Shown here: positions 9,903 to 20,973 of the stretch, in pieces
How the letters are laid out: every line of letters starts with the position of its first letter
Numbering within the stretch: position 1 is the stretch's first letter
Assembly (NCBI GenBank): GCA_036936605.1
Contig: JAUPFV010000002.1
Coordinates: 267,662,770 to 267,726,769 of the forward strand
DNA length: 64,000 nt
Direction of reading: 5' to 3'
DNA from: Limnanthes douglasii subsp. nivea
Lineage: Eukaryota > Streptophyta > Magnoliopsida > Brassicales > Limnanthaceae
Position numbers and translations under genes: made by a program
The notes under the pieces: model-generated
The model's input: the letters and a program-made list of their open reading frames with translations, nothing else
Told to the model about the DNA's origin: nothing
The model's database searches: none

Positions 9903-10698
9903 CTCTCCGGTGATGATGGTTCTCATCTTGTAAATCTTAGGGAGTACACAATAACAATAGGCGTGATGTAATATTTGACTTACACAAGGACATATATCCT
10001 TTTTGCGCTCAACAGAAGTTAGTTCTAACAACCAACTACGATGTACGTTGGAAAAACTTAAAAACGGTACTTTGTTATTTATCTAGTTCAAGTTGGTTTG
10101 GTCTTCACATCAAACATAGTTATCATCTCTGGTTGCAAGGTTTTTCTCATGTTAAGTGTCCCTCTTCTTCTGATGATAAATGCTATGTTGGGGCCTATTG
10201 TATCTATCTTGGAGACTCTCTCATTCATGATTCTCAAATAAGCAATGCATCATGGTTTGCTCCTCTACTACGTCTGAATACAGAGCCCTAGTTAGTCTTT
10301 CGTCTGAGTTAATTTTGTTATGCTCTCTACTCTCTGAAGTATGATTTCTAGTCAAGGCATCTCCTGTCATTTGGTTTGATAACCTTTGCGCGGGATTCTT
10401 ATTTCAAACCTACACAAAATATGTTGAGCTCGATCTATACTTTGTATGCGATCAAATGCTTCGAAAATTCCATAAAATCTGCTACGTTCCATCTCATGAC
10501 CAAGTTGTCGACTGTCTGATAAAGACCATTTTATGCTCATCATTTGTGTTTTTCATAGACAAACTCGAACTCCTCATCTTTCGACTTCATTTGAAAGAGG
10601 ATGTAAAAACTATTGAGAAATTCTATTTCAAGAATAACGGAATGAAAAATAAAATAAAATGGGAGATAAGAAAGAAGAGAAAAGGGGCGCAACTCTAA
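9903..10698 (+). pseudogene. Ty1/copia RT C-terminus and RNase H (right arm of the split element)
   Basis: From 9903 one frame reads SGDDGSHLVNLREY, then IGVM, a stop, and YLTYTRTYILFALN, aligning with the copia block YRSLVGALQYLTxTRPDIxFAVN. It continues with TVLCYLSSSSWFGLHI, KCYVGAYCIYLGDSLI and, after frameshifts, VIWFDNLCAGFL and YVPSHDQVVDCL, which are the RNase H and pol C-terminal landmarks. The element resumes where the 3-263 fragment stops, with little or no missing sequence, so the two arms were one element before gypsy A inserted. Confidence 0.8.
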
Positions 10699-11504
10699 AC
10701 ACCAAAGAAAAGTAACTACATTCGCTTAAGTTGAACTTAATACAAAATCCCTTCATTCATACGGTATGGACGTAAAAACCCGTAAATGTGGTATGGGTCT
10801 CACTGGATCGATATTGGACTTAAAGCTTCTTAACCCATAAGGCTACAAAAGCCACCAGTTATCAAATGTAATGAAAAGATATTTCCCACCAATACTCTAT
10901 TAAGATAAGATTAGCCTTGCACTTTGGTACTACACATTTTACAACTGTGATTATAATTTCTAGAGAATAATAGTATAATACCGATGTATTTTTGTTTGTA
11001 CATAAATATGTGTATTTATTATGTAATTTTTATAAAAAAAATACACAATAAAAAACTCTTTCTTTTGCCTATATCTTCCATTAATACATAATCATAAAAT
11101 TATAAAAGATCATTAAAAAATATTAATATTATTTTGAGTTAAATAACAAAACCAAAAACTAAAACACACAATTATTTAAAAAGTTTGGATTAAAGTTATA
11201 AAACTGAATTTAAAAACTTTCAGTCTAAATTGATTGGTAACGAATAATAATAAAACTATAACTAATTAAATAACATTATTTTCTTGATATAGCTAACTAA
11301 TATTTTAATCTTAAAATGCAAAACTAAAACTAACCTATTGATAATAAATCAAAAACAAATTACAGTATTATATTCAAACATTTTTCTACTATGTTGTTGA
11401 ATCTGCACGAATAAAAGAAAGTAAGTGCGTATATTATTTTTTTTTTCTTTTTTAGTATTTTTTTAAAGTGATTTGTATATAAAAAAAATTGTTTTATGGC
11501 GAAT
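10699..11504. other. AT-rich non-coding stretch
   Basis: It may include the copia 3' LTR just downstream of the RNase H, but I see no matching LTR pair in the window. Otherwise it holds A-rich and T-rich runs and no supportable gene. Confidence 0.3.
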
Positions 11505-13080
11505 CTCCTTCATGTATTGGATGATATTTTTCTTCTTCGTTATTTTTTTGCTAAGGACATAATTGACGATAAATCTATGAAGAGCTTTACCTTTCGGGAA
11601 TCGCAAATACGGACAAGTCAGAACCCTCTAATATGGAAATTTTATATTCGGTTTTATTGCTGAAGATTGCAAACCCAGAATCGTAAATACGGACAAGTCA
11701 GAACCCTGTAATGGAAAGTTTATATTCGGTTTTATTGTTGAAGATTGCAAACCCAAAACATGGTGGCTTTGATCATGGAAACCTCTAAAATAAAAGTGAA
11801 TTGAATCGTTGCACTAGAGTCTAAATATTTTTACGTTAGTCTAACCTTTTCATGTTTGTTCGTGGTGATCTGCCAAGGGTAGAGGCCTTTCTAACTGGAA
11901 TTCAATTAAGAAATTTGTTAGTACTTGAGCTTTGATATAAGTGTGTAGTTTGAACTTAGTCAAAGTCGTCTAACTTTACTAACCATGTGGTCAATCCCTC
12001 AATGTACATGATTTCTACAACACATTTTTTAAAAAGAAACAAAAATTTACACCATAATCATATAACGCTCAAATTAAGATTTTATTTTATTGGTTCTACA
12101 ACCAAAATCATGGAATTTTTTTTAATTGTAAATAATATTTCTCGGTGTCTAGGAAGGGACTTACTAACGTTGTGAATAGGTGATGGTCGTGTAAACAAAC
12201 ACAACTAAGTACATAAATTAAAACCCATCTGACTCTTCGCCTTTGTCAGGACTTTTGTCGAGGCTTAAGAACTCTTTGATCTTTGTGAATGTTACATTGC
12301 AAGAAAAAATCTAGTTTGACGGTGAAGCTCCTTCATGTATTGGATCTTATTTTTCTTCTTTTCTTCCACTTGGCCAAAACGGGTTGTCCACGAGCTGAAA
12401 TTATATGAGGAGCTTCACCATTCAAACTCCGTACGTGTAGGAAAACCTCACTCTATGATATCAGCTTCATACTCGGCCTTATTCTTGAAGGTGGAAAAGC
12501 TAAACTTGATGACCTAGTTTAGAAAGTCCCCTAAAATTGAGTTCACTTTCACCCTTACACTAGACCCTAAGTTGTTTCTTTCCCCATCAATTTGAATTTT
12601 CCATGTTTCTTATGGTGATCAGCCAAGGGTATGAAGCCTCTCTGGATACATTAAGAACTCCTCTAACGTTTGAGATTTGATAGTAGTATGCACTTTGAAA
12701 CTAATATCGAAGTCTTCTAACTATACTAACCATATGGTCATTTTAACATATGGATTCTACAATAAATTGATGTTCATACTATTTCTATACAAGTTTGAGA
12801 ATAAGGTGTCATCTATAGCTGCTACTATCAAAGTCAATGTAAATTTTTATTACTATAAGAATCACCTCTTGGTGTCTAGGAGGGACTTTACTAATATAGT
12901 ATATATTTCATTGGATGTTTACCGTTTCTTTAACTAGTATTACGATGATTGTGTAATTAGACACAACAAAGTACAAAAATAAAAACTCATCTACTTCGGA
13001 TTTTCAGGGCCTCTAGTGAGGCTAAGAACTTATTGAACTGTGTTAATGTCGCATCGCAATAAAGATTCTTGTTGAAGTGG
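11505..13080 (-). repeat. Tandem duplication of the second RNase H segment in gypsy B
   Basis: Two direct copies, about 11505-12310 and 12328-13075, share CTCCTTCATGTATTGG at their starts (11505, 12328), GGTGATCNGCCAAGGGTA (about 11865, 12617) and ACTAACCATNTGGTCA (about 11975, 12725). In the second copy the reverse strand reads FKVHTTIKSQTLEEFL, IQIDGERNNLGSS and FKNKAEYEADIIE, the Tat second RNase H with its preceding linker. The first copy has FNNKTEY at the corresponding place. Both are decayed. Confidence 0.7.
11599..11758. repeat. 80-bp tandem duplication inside the first RNase H copy
   Basis: AAATACGGACAAGTCAGAAC occurs at about 11605 and 11685, and the following sequence through TTTTATTGCTGAAGATTGCA repeats with few changes. 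The period is 80 bp. Confidence 0.85.
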
Positions 13081-14004
13081 CCGACCGTTTTTAGTATTTG
13101 GAAGAAATCTCACATTTTTTAAAGAGTGAGGGATGATCTCAAAATAAACATATTCATCGCAGCCAGGCGTCCGATTAATCTTTAAACTTATTTAGTTCTC
13201 CGATGAGGGTCTATGGCTAATAGAGCATTAAATTTATTCGGATGAGGTTGAATTCTTTTTACACTTATAACATAACCCAAGAACTTGCCAGATCGTACTC
13301 CAAAAACACATTTTTCAGGGTTTAATTTTAAATAGACAGTCTCTAGGTTAGAAAACGGTTCTTGAAGATCGGATATATGCTTATCTTCTTCAAGGATCTT
13401 CACCATCATATCGTCTATGTAAACTTCTATATTGCTTCCAATCTAACTAGTAAATTCTTTATTCACTAACCTTTGATAGGTGGCCCCAATATTTTTCAAT
13501 CTGGATGGCATCACTTTATAATAATGAAAAACCCTCCCTGTAATAAAACTAGTGTGATCTTGATCCTTCAAATCTACTTGTATTTGGTTGTACCCTGAAA
13601 AAGCATCCATAAAAGATAACAACTTGTTGCTTGAGGTAGAGTCCACCAACTGATCTATCTGATGAACAAGATAAGGATCTTTAGGACATGCCCTATTAAG
13701 ATTAGTGAAGTCAATACACATGCGTCATTTTCCATTCTTCTTCTTGACCAAAACAGGATTGGTAGTCCATAATGGTACTGAGATTCTTTGATGTGGCTCA
13801 TTTTGGTCAAGTGATCAACTTCTTGAACAATTGCATATGTATTTTCTTTAGAGAATGACCTATTTCTTTGTACAACGGTCCAACATCAGATCGTACGAAC
13901 AACTTATGACAAATTACATCAGCAGGCACTCCGGTGACATCATCATTGCACCATGCAAATACATCTAGATTATTCGTTAAAATATATAATAGCCTTTGTT
14001 TCAA
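13081..14004 (-). pseudogene. Reverse transcriptase of gypsy B
   Basis: The reverse strand begins with LTNNLDVFAWCNDDVTGVPA and HKLFVRSDVGP (14004-13807), the segment before RT. The fingers and palm follow: MCIDFTNLNRACPKDPYLV, LLSFMDAFSGYNQIQVDLKD and GATYQRLVNKEF (13721-13443). The palm motif reads VYIDDMMVKIL (about 13425-13395), so both catalytic Asp residues remain. The thumb block SNLETVYLKLNPEKCVFGV continues to 13188, and LIGRLAAMNMFI with FFQILKTVGHFN is readable to about 13085. Frameshifts make it non-functional. Confidence 0.8.
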
Positions 14005-14147
14005 ACCTAATGTTAACTTGGTACCAATATTAACACTTTTTCCCTCAACTAGGGAATGAATTTCAACTTCCTCTATAGGTATTATGACAATGGGAGCCTC
14101 CCTAGGATTATCAATTTCATTTCATCAGCGGAAGGCTCCAATAGCTA

Positions 14148-14714
14148 CTAATCTTTGTTAACCTTGACTGCCTCCACAGAATTAGAGGCAACGCCTATTC
14201 GTCCATGAACAGTATATTTTAAGTATTGATGGACAGTATAGGCCACATCATGCACTCTAGAGAGCCAAGACCTCTCCAATATAGCATTATAAAATGTTAG
14301 GCAACCCACCACAACAAACAATACCCTCACCATTTTCTTAAAAGGCCATTGGCCCAACAAAACTTCTTCTTCAAATTCTTCAATCACATCTGTTGAACTC
14401 TCGGTGAAGCCCACAATAGTTCTGTTCGAACATGGAATAACTGAAGGGTTTCTCATCTATTTGTAGGAGCTTAAGAATAAGATGTTTTCCGAACTACCTG
14501 TGTCAATTAGGATTCGAAGTATATCATTCCCTCCTATCGATGCCCCTATCACCACATCGTCTTCATGAGGTCCTACAATGTCTCTTAGGTCATCCTCATC
14601 AAAAACTATGAAAGGAGTTGGAGTTTGGTACAAATGTGTGGACATTTTTCCATCCAACTGGGTGGTCAAACTGTTGACGTGCCTCTTCCTTGAAGAACTA
14701 GAAGGTGCAGTCAC
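14148..14714 (-). pseudogene. Aspartic protease region of gypsy B
   Basis: The open segment 14714-14457 holds RKRHVNSLTTQLDGKMS, PFIVFDEDDLRDIVGPHED and the active-site block RILIDTGSSENILFLSS, so the DTGSS catalytic triplet is intact. After one stop the frame continues as NPSVIPCSNRTIVGFTESST to LLGQWPFKKMVRVLFVVV and YNAILERSW (14456-14148), the flap and C-terminal parts. The role in the family is to cut the Gag-Pol polyprotein. This is the best kept protease of the four gypsy copies. Confidence 0.8.
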
Positions 14715-15551
14715 TGTGTCACCCCAAAAATGGTTAAAGACTCAAAATACTTAATCAAACCGGAAACAGTAGCAGTCCTGTCTATTATCACCCCAACTGA
14801 TTCCGATTTGGATTCAGATCAAGGGACTCAGAATCCGCATCTAATCTTTCAGTAATTACCATAGTATCCTCCCTCATAGACATTCCAAGAAGGATTGAAG
14901 GAGTAGTTTGGGAAGTGTTTCCATTGGATTGTGTATTATCAGGCATGCTCTCCCTTTGTTTTTAACATAGGACCCCAACTTACCCCTTTCAATGAGGTTC
15001 TGCACCTCTTGCTTCAAGGCTATGCAATCATGGGTATCATGCCCAATGTCATTATGGTACTTACAGAAGCAGGTACTTTGATTTTCTCTGGAGACTATAA
15101 CGATGTTGGCTTTCTAAAGTGTACTTCATTTTTAGTTTTGTCATATATTGTAGCCACGCTTTCTCCCAATTCAGCAAACCACTCAGGTTGAACCCAAGGT
15201 CCCCTTTTATTTCTAACCTGTTGGTTTTGGTTCTGGTTGGACTGATTCTATCTTGACCGGTTAGATTCCTGTCCAGTTTCCTTTGATCTGTAATCAGACT
15301 GATTAACAACTTGAGGTGTTGATGTTGTAGTGGTGGACCTAATCTGGCAAGACACTCTGGATTTTTTAGTCTCCTCAACATTAATTTGTTTGCCCACTGG
15401 ATTTAACAACCTCCCAAAAGTCATGGCTTTCTTCTGGAGCACTGAATCAGCCAAGTTTCCCGGACTCAAACCTTCCCTGATGGAAGCAATTGCAACTTGT
15501 TCAAAGAAATTTACTAACCCGTTCTTTGTATTCACAAACCTGTTGATGTAT
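14715..15551 (-). pseudogene. Gag C-terminal part of gypsy B, cut by the assembly gap
   Basis: On the reverse strand the frames give NTKNGLVNFFEQVAIASIRE, PGNLADSVLQKKAMTFGRLL and GKQINVEETKKSRVSCQIRS, followed by a Gln/Arg-rich segment and the His/Cys block read in C as HDTHDCITLKQEVQNLIEM. These match gag of A and C. The N-terminal part lies in or beyond the gap at 15552. Confidence 0.7.
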
Positions 15552-15651
15552 NNNNNNNNNNNNNNNNNNNNNNNNNNNNNNNNNNNNNNNNNNNNNNNNN
15601 NNNNNNNNNNNNNNNNNNNNNNNNNNNNNNNNNNNNNNNNNNNNNNNNNNN
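15552..15651. other. Assembly gap (100 N)
   Basis: Exactly 100 undetermined bases, a common placeholder for a gap of unknown size. Gypsy gag lies on one side and copia gag on the other. Confidence 0.99.
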
Positions 15652-15654
15652 AAG

Positions 15655-15893
15655 ATCGAATAATCAGTCAAAATGATGTTCAAAAAAATTTCGACATATA
15701 AAATCATGTTCTTCTTGCTTGTGTCTTTCTCCTTGATATCATCAGTGTCATCGTAAGTAAGTTCCAAAATCTTTTTCCATTTGGGATCAAAGATATAGCA
15801 AATTTTCTATGCAATCAACAAGTATGTCAAAATCTTTTGCCAACGGGAAAAGTTGTTCCGTCGAAACGGTATAACCTTAACAGGAGTTCTCAT
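15655..15893 (-). pseudogene. Ty1/copia gag N-terminal fragment
   Basis: From ATG 15893 the reverse strand reads MRTPVKVIPFRRNNFSRWQ, then one stop, then FDPKWKKI and DTSKKNMILYVEIFLNIILT. Plant copia gag proteins start with a similar FxGxNFxRWxxxM block and later a (W)xxxDxxxKxxILxxL block. The frame is continuous apart from one stop. The rest of the copia element is not visible, so its downstream part would be in the gap. The match is short. Confidence 0.5.
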
Positions 15894-16980
15894 TGTTTGT
15901 GCTGCCAAACATGTTAATTCTTTTTTATTATTAGAAAACTAGTATCACATTAACAAAACTTACAAATACCTCACAAAATTCTTGCTCTGATATTTGTCAG
16001 AAGATCAGTGACTTGAGATACATATGAAAAAAAATAGTTCGATTTTTCTATTTTTTATGTTCTTTTATAAGCGTTCTTTTGAGATACAATAAGTTGGATG
16101 ACTTGTGTTACAAACAACTAAAAATCAGAAACAGAATCCGATAAATGAAGAAGAAATTTAATTTTAAATATGTATAAAAAATTAAAATATGTTATTAAAC
16201 CTATTAGTCTATTTAGAGGATTTATTAAAAACCCTGCAAAAATATGTGTAAGTCGAAAACATATCTTCGATTAGGAATATAACTTTCCATAGAAATATTT
16301 TTTTTACTTTTTTTTACCATAAATAAATCTTTATGCGAACTGTTATTGATTATTGTTTAGTCGTTGCAGTCTCTATAAGAATTTTCATCACTTAGTGTGA
16401 TCGGGTTGAGTCCAAATTTTCATATGATAAATAAATTTGAATTAATAAAAAATAGGTTTTCCGCATTACCACGGCTATCCTATCTCTTATCACAGTAGAA
16501 AATTCTAATTTTCAAGTTATTGCCGCAGACAATTTTTTTAAAGCAAGTAAATCTTCATCAAGAATAAAGGATCATTTTAAAAAGATTACAAAAGAAAAGC
16601 CCCAAATAAATAAAATATCAAAAACAAAGGCTTTGAGAGAAATAAAACCAAATTACAAGAAATGGCGCTCCCAAATTAAATTTGGGTTCCCGCGTATTAA
16701 TTTGAACCTAAGAACAAAGAGTCCAGCGAAATTCAGTGACTCTTCCACTAAAAAATCAGCGACCCTTCAACTCCAGAATCTTCAACTCCAATCTTCAAAG
16801 AATAAAGTTTTAACTACACTGGCTTATTTCCACAAACAAACATGTCCAAGCTTGTAAGAACATGGAACTATGGACGGACTAAATGCAATCATATTTCCAA
16901 GAACGAATCGAGCAAACGGAGACTAATCCATGTTGATATAGCCCAGACTTATACTTTCGAAAAGCACAATCGCCATCAAT
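15894..16980. other. AT-rich non-coding stretch, possibly including the LINE-2 3' end
   Basis: No coding or structural feature is supportable. The 3' untranslated end of reverse-strand LINE-2 should lie at the right side of this stretch, but I could not find a clear poly(A) tail (poly-T on the + strand) close to 16980. T-runs occur at about 16299-16317. Confidence 0.3.
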
Positions 16981-17460
16981 TCATTGTGAGCATTGACACG
17001 ATAATTTTTTATTTAGATTGCAGTTCAGAGTCCACTTTGCAAGCCAATCTGAGGCTTGGTTTTGGACTCTGGAGATATGTCTTATTGACATTTTCGAATG
17101 AATAAGATTCTTACACAAAGGGATAGTTGAATTGAGGTACCAAAGTGTGTTTCCCTCAGCAAGAAGGTTGATAAGAACCACACTATCATATTCAATGTCA
17201 ACTTCCGTACAATTGTTCTGCTTACAGATAATCAGGCCTTCCAAAAGAGATCTAGTTTCATCAATCAACGGGTTCAATCTGCCAAACAAAATGCCAAAGC
17301 CTAAGATGATATCACCATCCCAGTTTCTAGAGAAAATTTCTCCACTGGACTCCCCATTGTAAATGCAAGCTCCATCGATGTTCATCTTCAATCTGCCTGG
17401 TTCTAGTGCTATATATTTAAGGTAGCAGGAAATCTTTCTTCTTTTTCGATTGATTTGCAT
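16981..17460 (-). pseudogene. LINE-2 RNase H domain
   Basis: This is a single open segment of 159 codons. It has the entry PGRLKMNIDGACIYNGESSG with the first catalytic Asp, IFSRNWDGDIILGFGILF, then ETRSLLEGLIICKQNNCTEV with the catalytic Glu, DIEYDSVVLINLL with the next Asp, and ISRVQNQASDWLAKW at the end. All expected blocks of the plant RVT_3 RNase H are present in order. In the element it degrades the RNA of the RNA-DNA hybrid. It is the most intact part of LINE-2. Confidence 0.85.
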
Positions 17461-17598
17461 CCTAAAGCAGTTTCTGCATAAATGGCTTTAGACCAATGAT
17501 TGCTGGAAATATTGTTAGTCATATCAATAACAATTATAACTCTTATTACCCTCTCAATAGCACACTTAACTGAATCATATTTTCCTTTATATTTAGAG

Positions 17599-18310
17599 TT
17601 ATTTATGTTTTTCCATATTACCCAACAAATGATTTAAGGAATAATATGTGTTACATGAAATTTGTTTTTGGAAAATCAGAATCACGATCTTATCAAATGA
17701 GATAATGCCATGTGACGACCAATTTTGATTCGGAAAAGCAACCAAAATAGTTCCAAATGTGCCAGGCAAATCTCCAGCTAACGAAGATATGGTTTTTCTC
17801 TTCGCAGTTGTTGCAGAACTGGCATTTGGAGACCACAACTAGATGTATTTTCATTAAGATGTTATCAACAGGAATAAAGTTATTATTGAGCTTCCAGCAA
17901 AGGGAAAAGAACTTCATGGGAATGTTGGGGCTCCAAACCTTGCTAAACAAACTAGATCTGTTATACATTGGCCTTATGCTATTCCAAGTGTGATTAGTAT
18001 TGAAGTTGAGGTTTTTGAATGCTTTCAAACCATCAAGTCCTCTTTTTCAAGGTTGATCTTATACTTTTTTATATGATTTATTCTGTCTCTAGAGAGAAAG
18101 GTTTCAAGAGTGTTGATATCCCACTCATTGTTTTTCCAAATTGAATTTACTTTAGCATTCAAGTACCAACTGTTAGAATCGGAGTTATTAGGACAGATCA
18201 GAGGAGGAAGGTTATGCCAATCTTCTAGCCAAAATTTCATGCTTTATTGGCCAAGAATCCACTTGATGTTACCTTCAGCAATGGCTTTAATATCTGGAAG
18301 TCTCTTGTAA
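17599..18310 (-). pseudogene. LINE-2 zf-RVT region
   Basis: The reverse strand gives FWLEDWHNLPPLI (about 18235), then WSPNIPMKFFSLCWKLNNNF, VVSKCQFCNNCEEKNHIFVS and WRFAWHIWNYFG. This is the WKxxxPxKxxxFxW...C..C...E...H.F..C block that follows RT in plant LINEs. Frameshifts occur at both ends. Confidence 0.75.
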
Positions 18311-18685
18311 ATCATAGAAACAGATTTATTACATTTAGTTTTTAAAGGATGAACTTGCAATATATATTGTGCATAATTCTAGCCCACAAACAGTTATTTT
18401 TCTGAAAAGGAACCAGATATTTTGGAAAAAGGTGAGTTGAATGTCATTTAACATTTTGATGTTCAACCCTCCTTCCTCAAAAGTTTTACAAAGGTAATCC
18501 CAGGAGGTCTAGTGAATAGCTTTTTCATTATAGTTAGACCTTCGTAAGAATCTATTGAAGCTCAAGTCTAGTCTTTTTAGAATGGTTTTAGGGATGAGAC
18601 TGTTTTGCATACAGTAGTATGTAATAGGAAGTAAGACTGACGAGATAAGAGTCATTCTTCCTCCAAAAGACAGATGATTAGAATC

Positions 18686-20130
18686 TCATTCAGTTATCTT
18701 ACAATGAATTCTATCTATAAGAGGTTTAAAGTTCTTCCCTTTGTTGTTGCCACAAAGAGTGATTCCAAGATAACTTGCATGAAGAGTAATTAACTTCGTC
18801 TTATCTTTATTGATTGTTTGACCAGAAACTAACTGATAGTTGTCTAAAAACTTGCTTAGCTTGTTTATTGAAGAGGTTAGGCTATTAGTGAGCACCAGGA
18901 TATCGTCTGCAAACGGAAGGTAGGGCACCATGTAATCTGTTCTTGATGCATACTGAATACTTTTGCTAGAGGTAAATAAGCTGTAAAAACCTCTCATTAG
19001 AACTTCATCAGGAAGAATGGAAAGGCTATGAGATAGAGGATATCCTTTCCTTAAACCTTTCTTCTGATGGAAGTATCCAATAACATCTCCATTTATAAGT
19101 AAAGATATGTTAACTTTAGTAATTATCTTCTTAATTAAGCTTGTGAATTCATCAGAGAATACAAAACAGGAGAGAACTTTAAGAATGAAAGCATGAGACA
19201 TCTTGTCAAATTCTTTGGACATATCCAGTTGTATCATAATGTTTCATGTTTTAGGCTTTCTGTTGATATCATGTATAAGTTCCTTCGCAATCAGAATATT
19301 TTCATGAACAAGTCTACCTTTGACAAAATCCCCCTATGTGTTGCAGATAATGTTGGGAATAATTTTAGCCAACCTTGTGTTTATGAGATTAGACAAAACT
19401 CTGTTAAACATTGAACAAAAACTAATTAGTCTAAAGTTGTTCCAACCAGTAGGATTAGCACTCTTAGGGACCAGAAAAATGCATGTAGCAAAAACACCAT
19501 TATGGATTCTATTGCCTTGAAATAGGAGTTTAAAGAATTAGATAGATCATCATTGATGATTTTCCAGCAAGTTTTAAAAAAAATGTTAAACCCATCAATT
19601 CCTGCAGCACAGTCATCGCTCATGTTGTTGATGATTTTCCAAACTTCATCCTTGTTAGTAGGATTAATGAGGGATACATTGTCATCTTCAATGAAAATCC
19701 TGTGAATGTTAGCAAAGATATTTTCATGCATCATGCTATCTTCTTCTTCCCTGTTTTTATAAGAATTAGAACCTAAATATTTTTTTAAACAATTCTCAGG
19801 AGAGATACCAATTTCTTTAGTGTTCTGGATCCAAATGCCACCCTCTTTTATGCCTTTTATAACATTTCTTCTTCTTTTCTTGGAGACATACGTATGATAG
19901 AGCTTGGTGTTTCCATCTCTATATTTCAACCTATTGTTGTAACATTTTTGTCTCCAGAAATTCTCCTCATTTCTAAGAGCTTGAATGTAAAGACTATTAG
20001 CCTTAGATAAATTAGCTTTAGAACTTTGACTATTGTTCATAGAATGCTGGATCTTCATCTTCTTAACATCATCAGTAGATGCCTTGACTTTGTTTAAGAT
20101 CATGCCAAATTTCTTGATGTTCCAATCCAT
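18686..20130 (-). pseudogene. LINE-2 reverse transcriptase
   Basis: The N-terminal open segment (20130-19426) holds the pre-RT domain with YRDGNTKLYHTYVSKKRRRN and the RT entry SDDCAAGIDGFNIFFKTCW. After a frameshift the palm follows at 19237-18686: MIQLDMSKEFDKMSHAFI, INGDVIGYFHQKKGLRKGYP and the catalytic box LPFADDILVLTNS. FADD is intact. Fingers, palm and the start of the thumb are covered. It would prime reverse transcription at nicked chromosomal DNA. Confidence 0.85.
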
Positions 20131-20312
20131 GAGACATGTATTTAGTCTTCTGAGCTTGAACCAGAAGATTTGATTGTGACCCCCATTGTAATAAAGCTAC
20201 CAATTCTGCTCAACAATTCTTAAGAAACTATTATCATTAGCCCATACATTTAAGAATTTAAAACTTTTCTTATTATGATTAGAGTGAATAGCTGAATTAT
20301 AGTTTGAAGAGA

Positions 20313-20973
20313 TTAAGAGAGGTGCATGGTCAGAACAAGTTTTGACCATGTGAAGGACTTATGTCTCTTTAAAGATTGTAAACCATTTGCATTAACCATT
20401 GCTCTGTCATGTATTTTCCAGCGGGAGTTTTTGTTCCACGTATACCTCGATCCCACATAGCAAGCGTCTTCAAGATTACAGCTCCTAATGACATCATATA
20501 AGTTCTCAGTGTTGTTATGACCATTGGAGGTACAACCCAACTGGTCTTCAGAAGAGGTAATAGCATTAAAATCACAAGTAGTGATCCAAGGCTTATCAGA
20601 ATTAGCAAGAGTCTTTATCTTTTCCTAGAGATCCATTTTTTAGCAACCTTTGACTTTTGGCATAGACAGAAGTAAAACTGACTTTATCATCTAAACCAGG
20701 GTATTGAACATTCATGTGTGGGAACTGGTTATGGTCAGTTTCAATACTAATCTTAACATCTTCACTCCAGAAAACCCAAACCTTATTAGAGATATTAGTA
20801 GCATAATTCATATAACCCAGAACATTAGCAATACATTAAACTTTATCAACATTAACCATTGGCTTTTGAATTTCCAGAATTGTTACATTTTCAAATTTGA
20901 TCATAGATAGAAGCCTTCTCAAAGTAGGCTTGTTTTTTATTTCTCGATCATTCCAACTCATTATCCGTATCAT
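20313..20973 (-). pseudogene. LINE-2 APE-type endonuclease
   Basis: The start chosen is ATG 20973, giving MIRIMSWNDREIKNKPTLRR, the usual ORF2 start (MxxxxWNxRGL) with N kept and GL lost. Further segments read WVFWSEDVKISIETDH and, after frameshifts, RSCNLEDACYVGSRYTWNKN, the late endonuclease block before SDH. Stops interrupt it several times. Confidence 0.7.

Larger units (their letters stand above)
11505..15551 (-). mobile_element. Tat-type Ty3/gypsy fragment B (gag, protease, RT, duplicated RNase H)
   Basis: The reverse strand reads gag (15551-14715), protease (14714-14148), RT (about 14004-13190) and second RNase H (duplicated, 13080-11505). It is the same family as A and C by gag, linker and protease wording. 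Neither LTR, no integrase and no antisense ORF is present. The upstream end is cut by the assembly gap, the downstream end by decay or deletion. Confidence 0.75.

Noticed and set aside
16633..17105. Two + strand ORFs next to and opposite the LINE-2 RNase H
   Set aside because: The second overlaps the well supported reverse-strand RNase H, and the first is Ser/Lys-rich low-complexity sequence.
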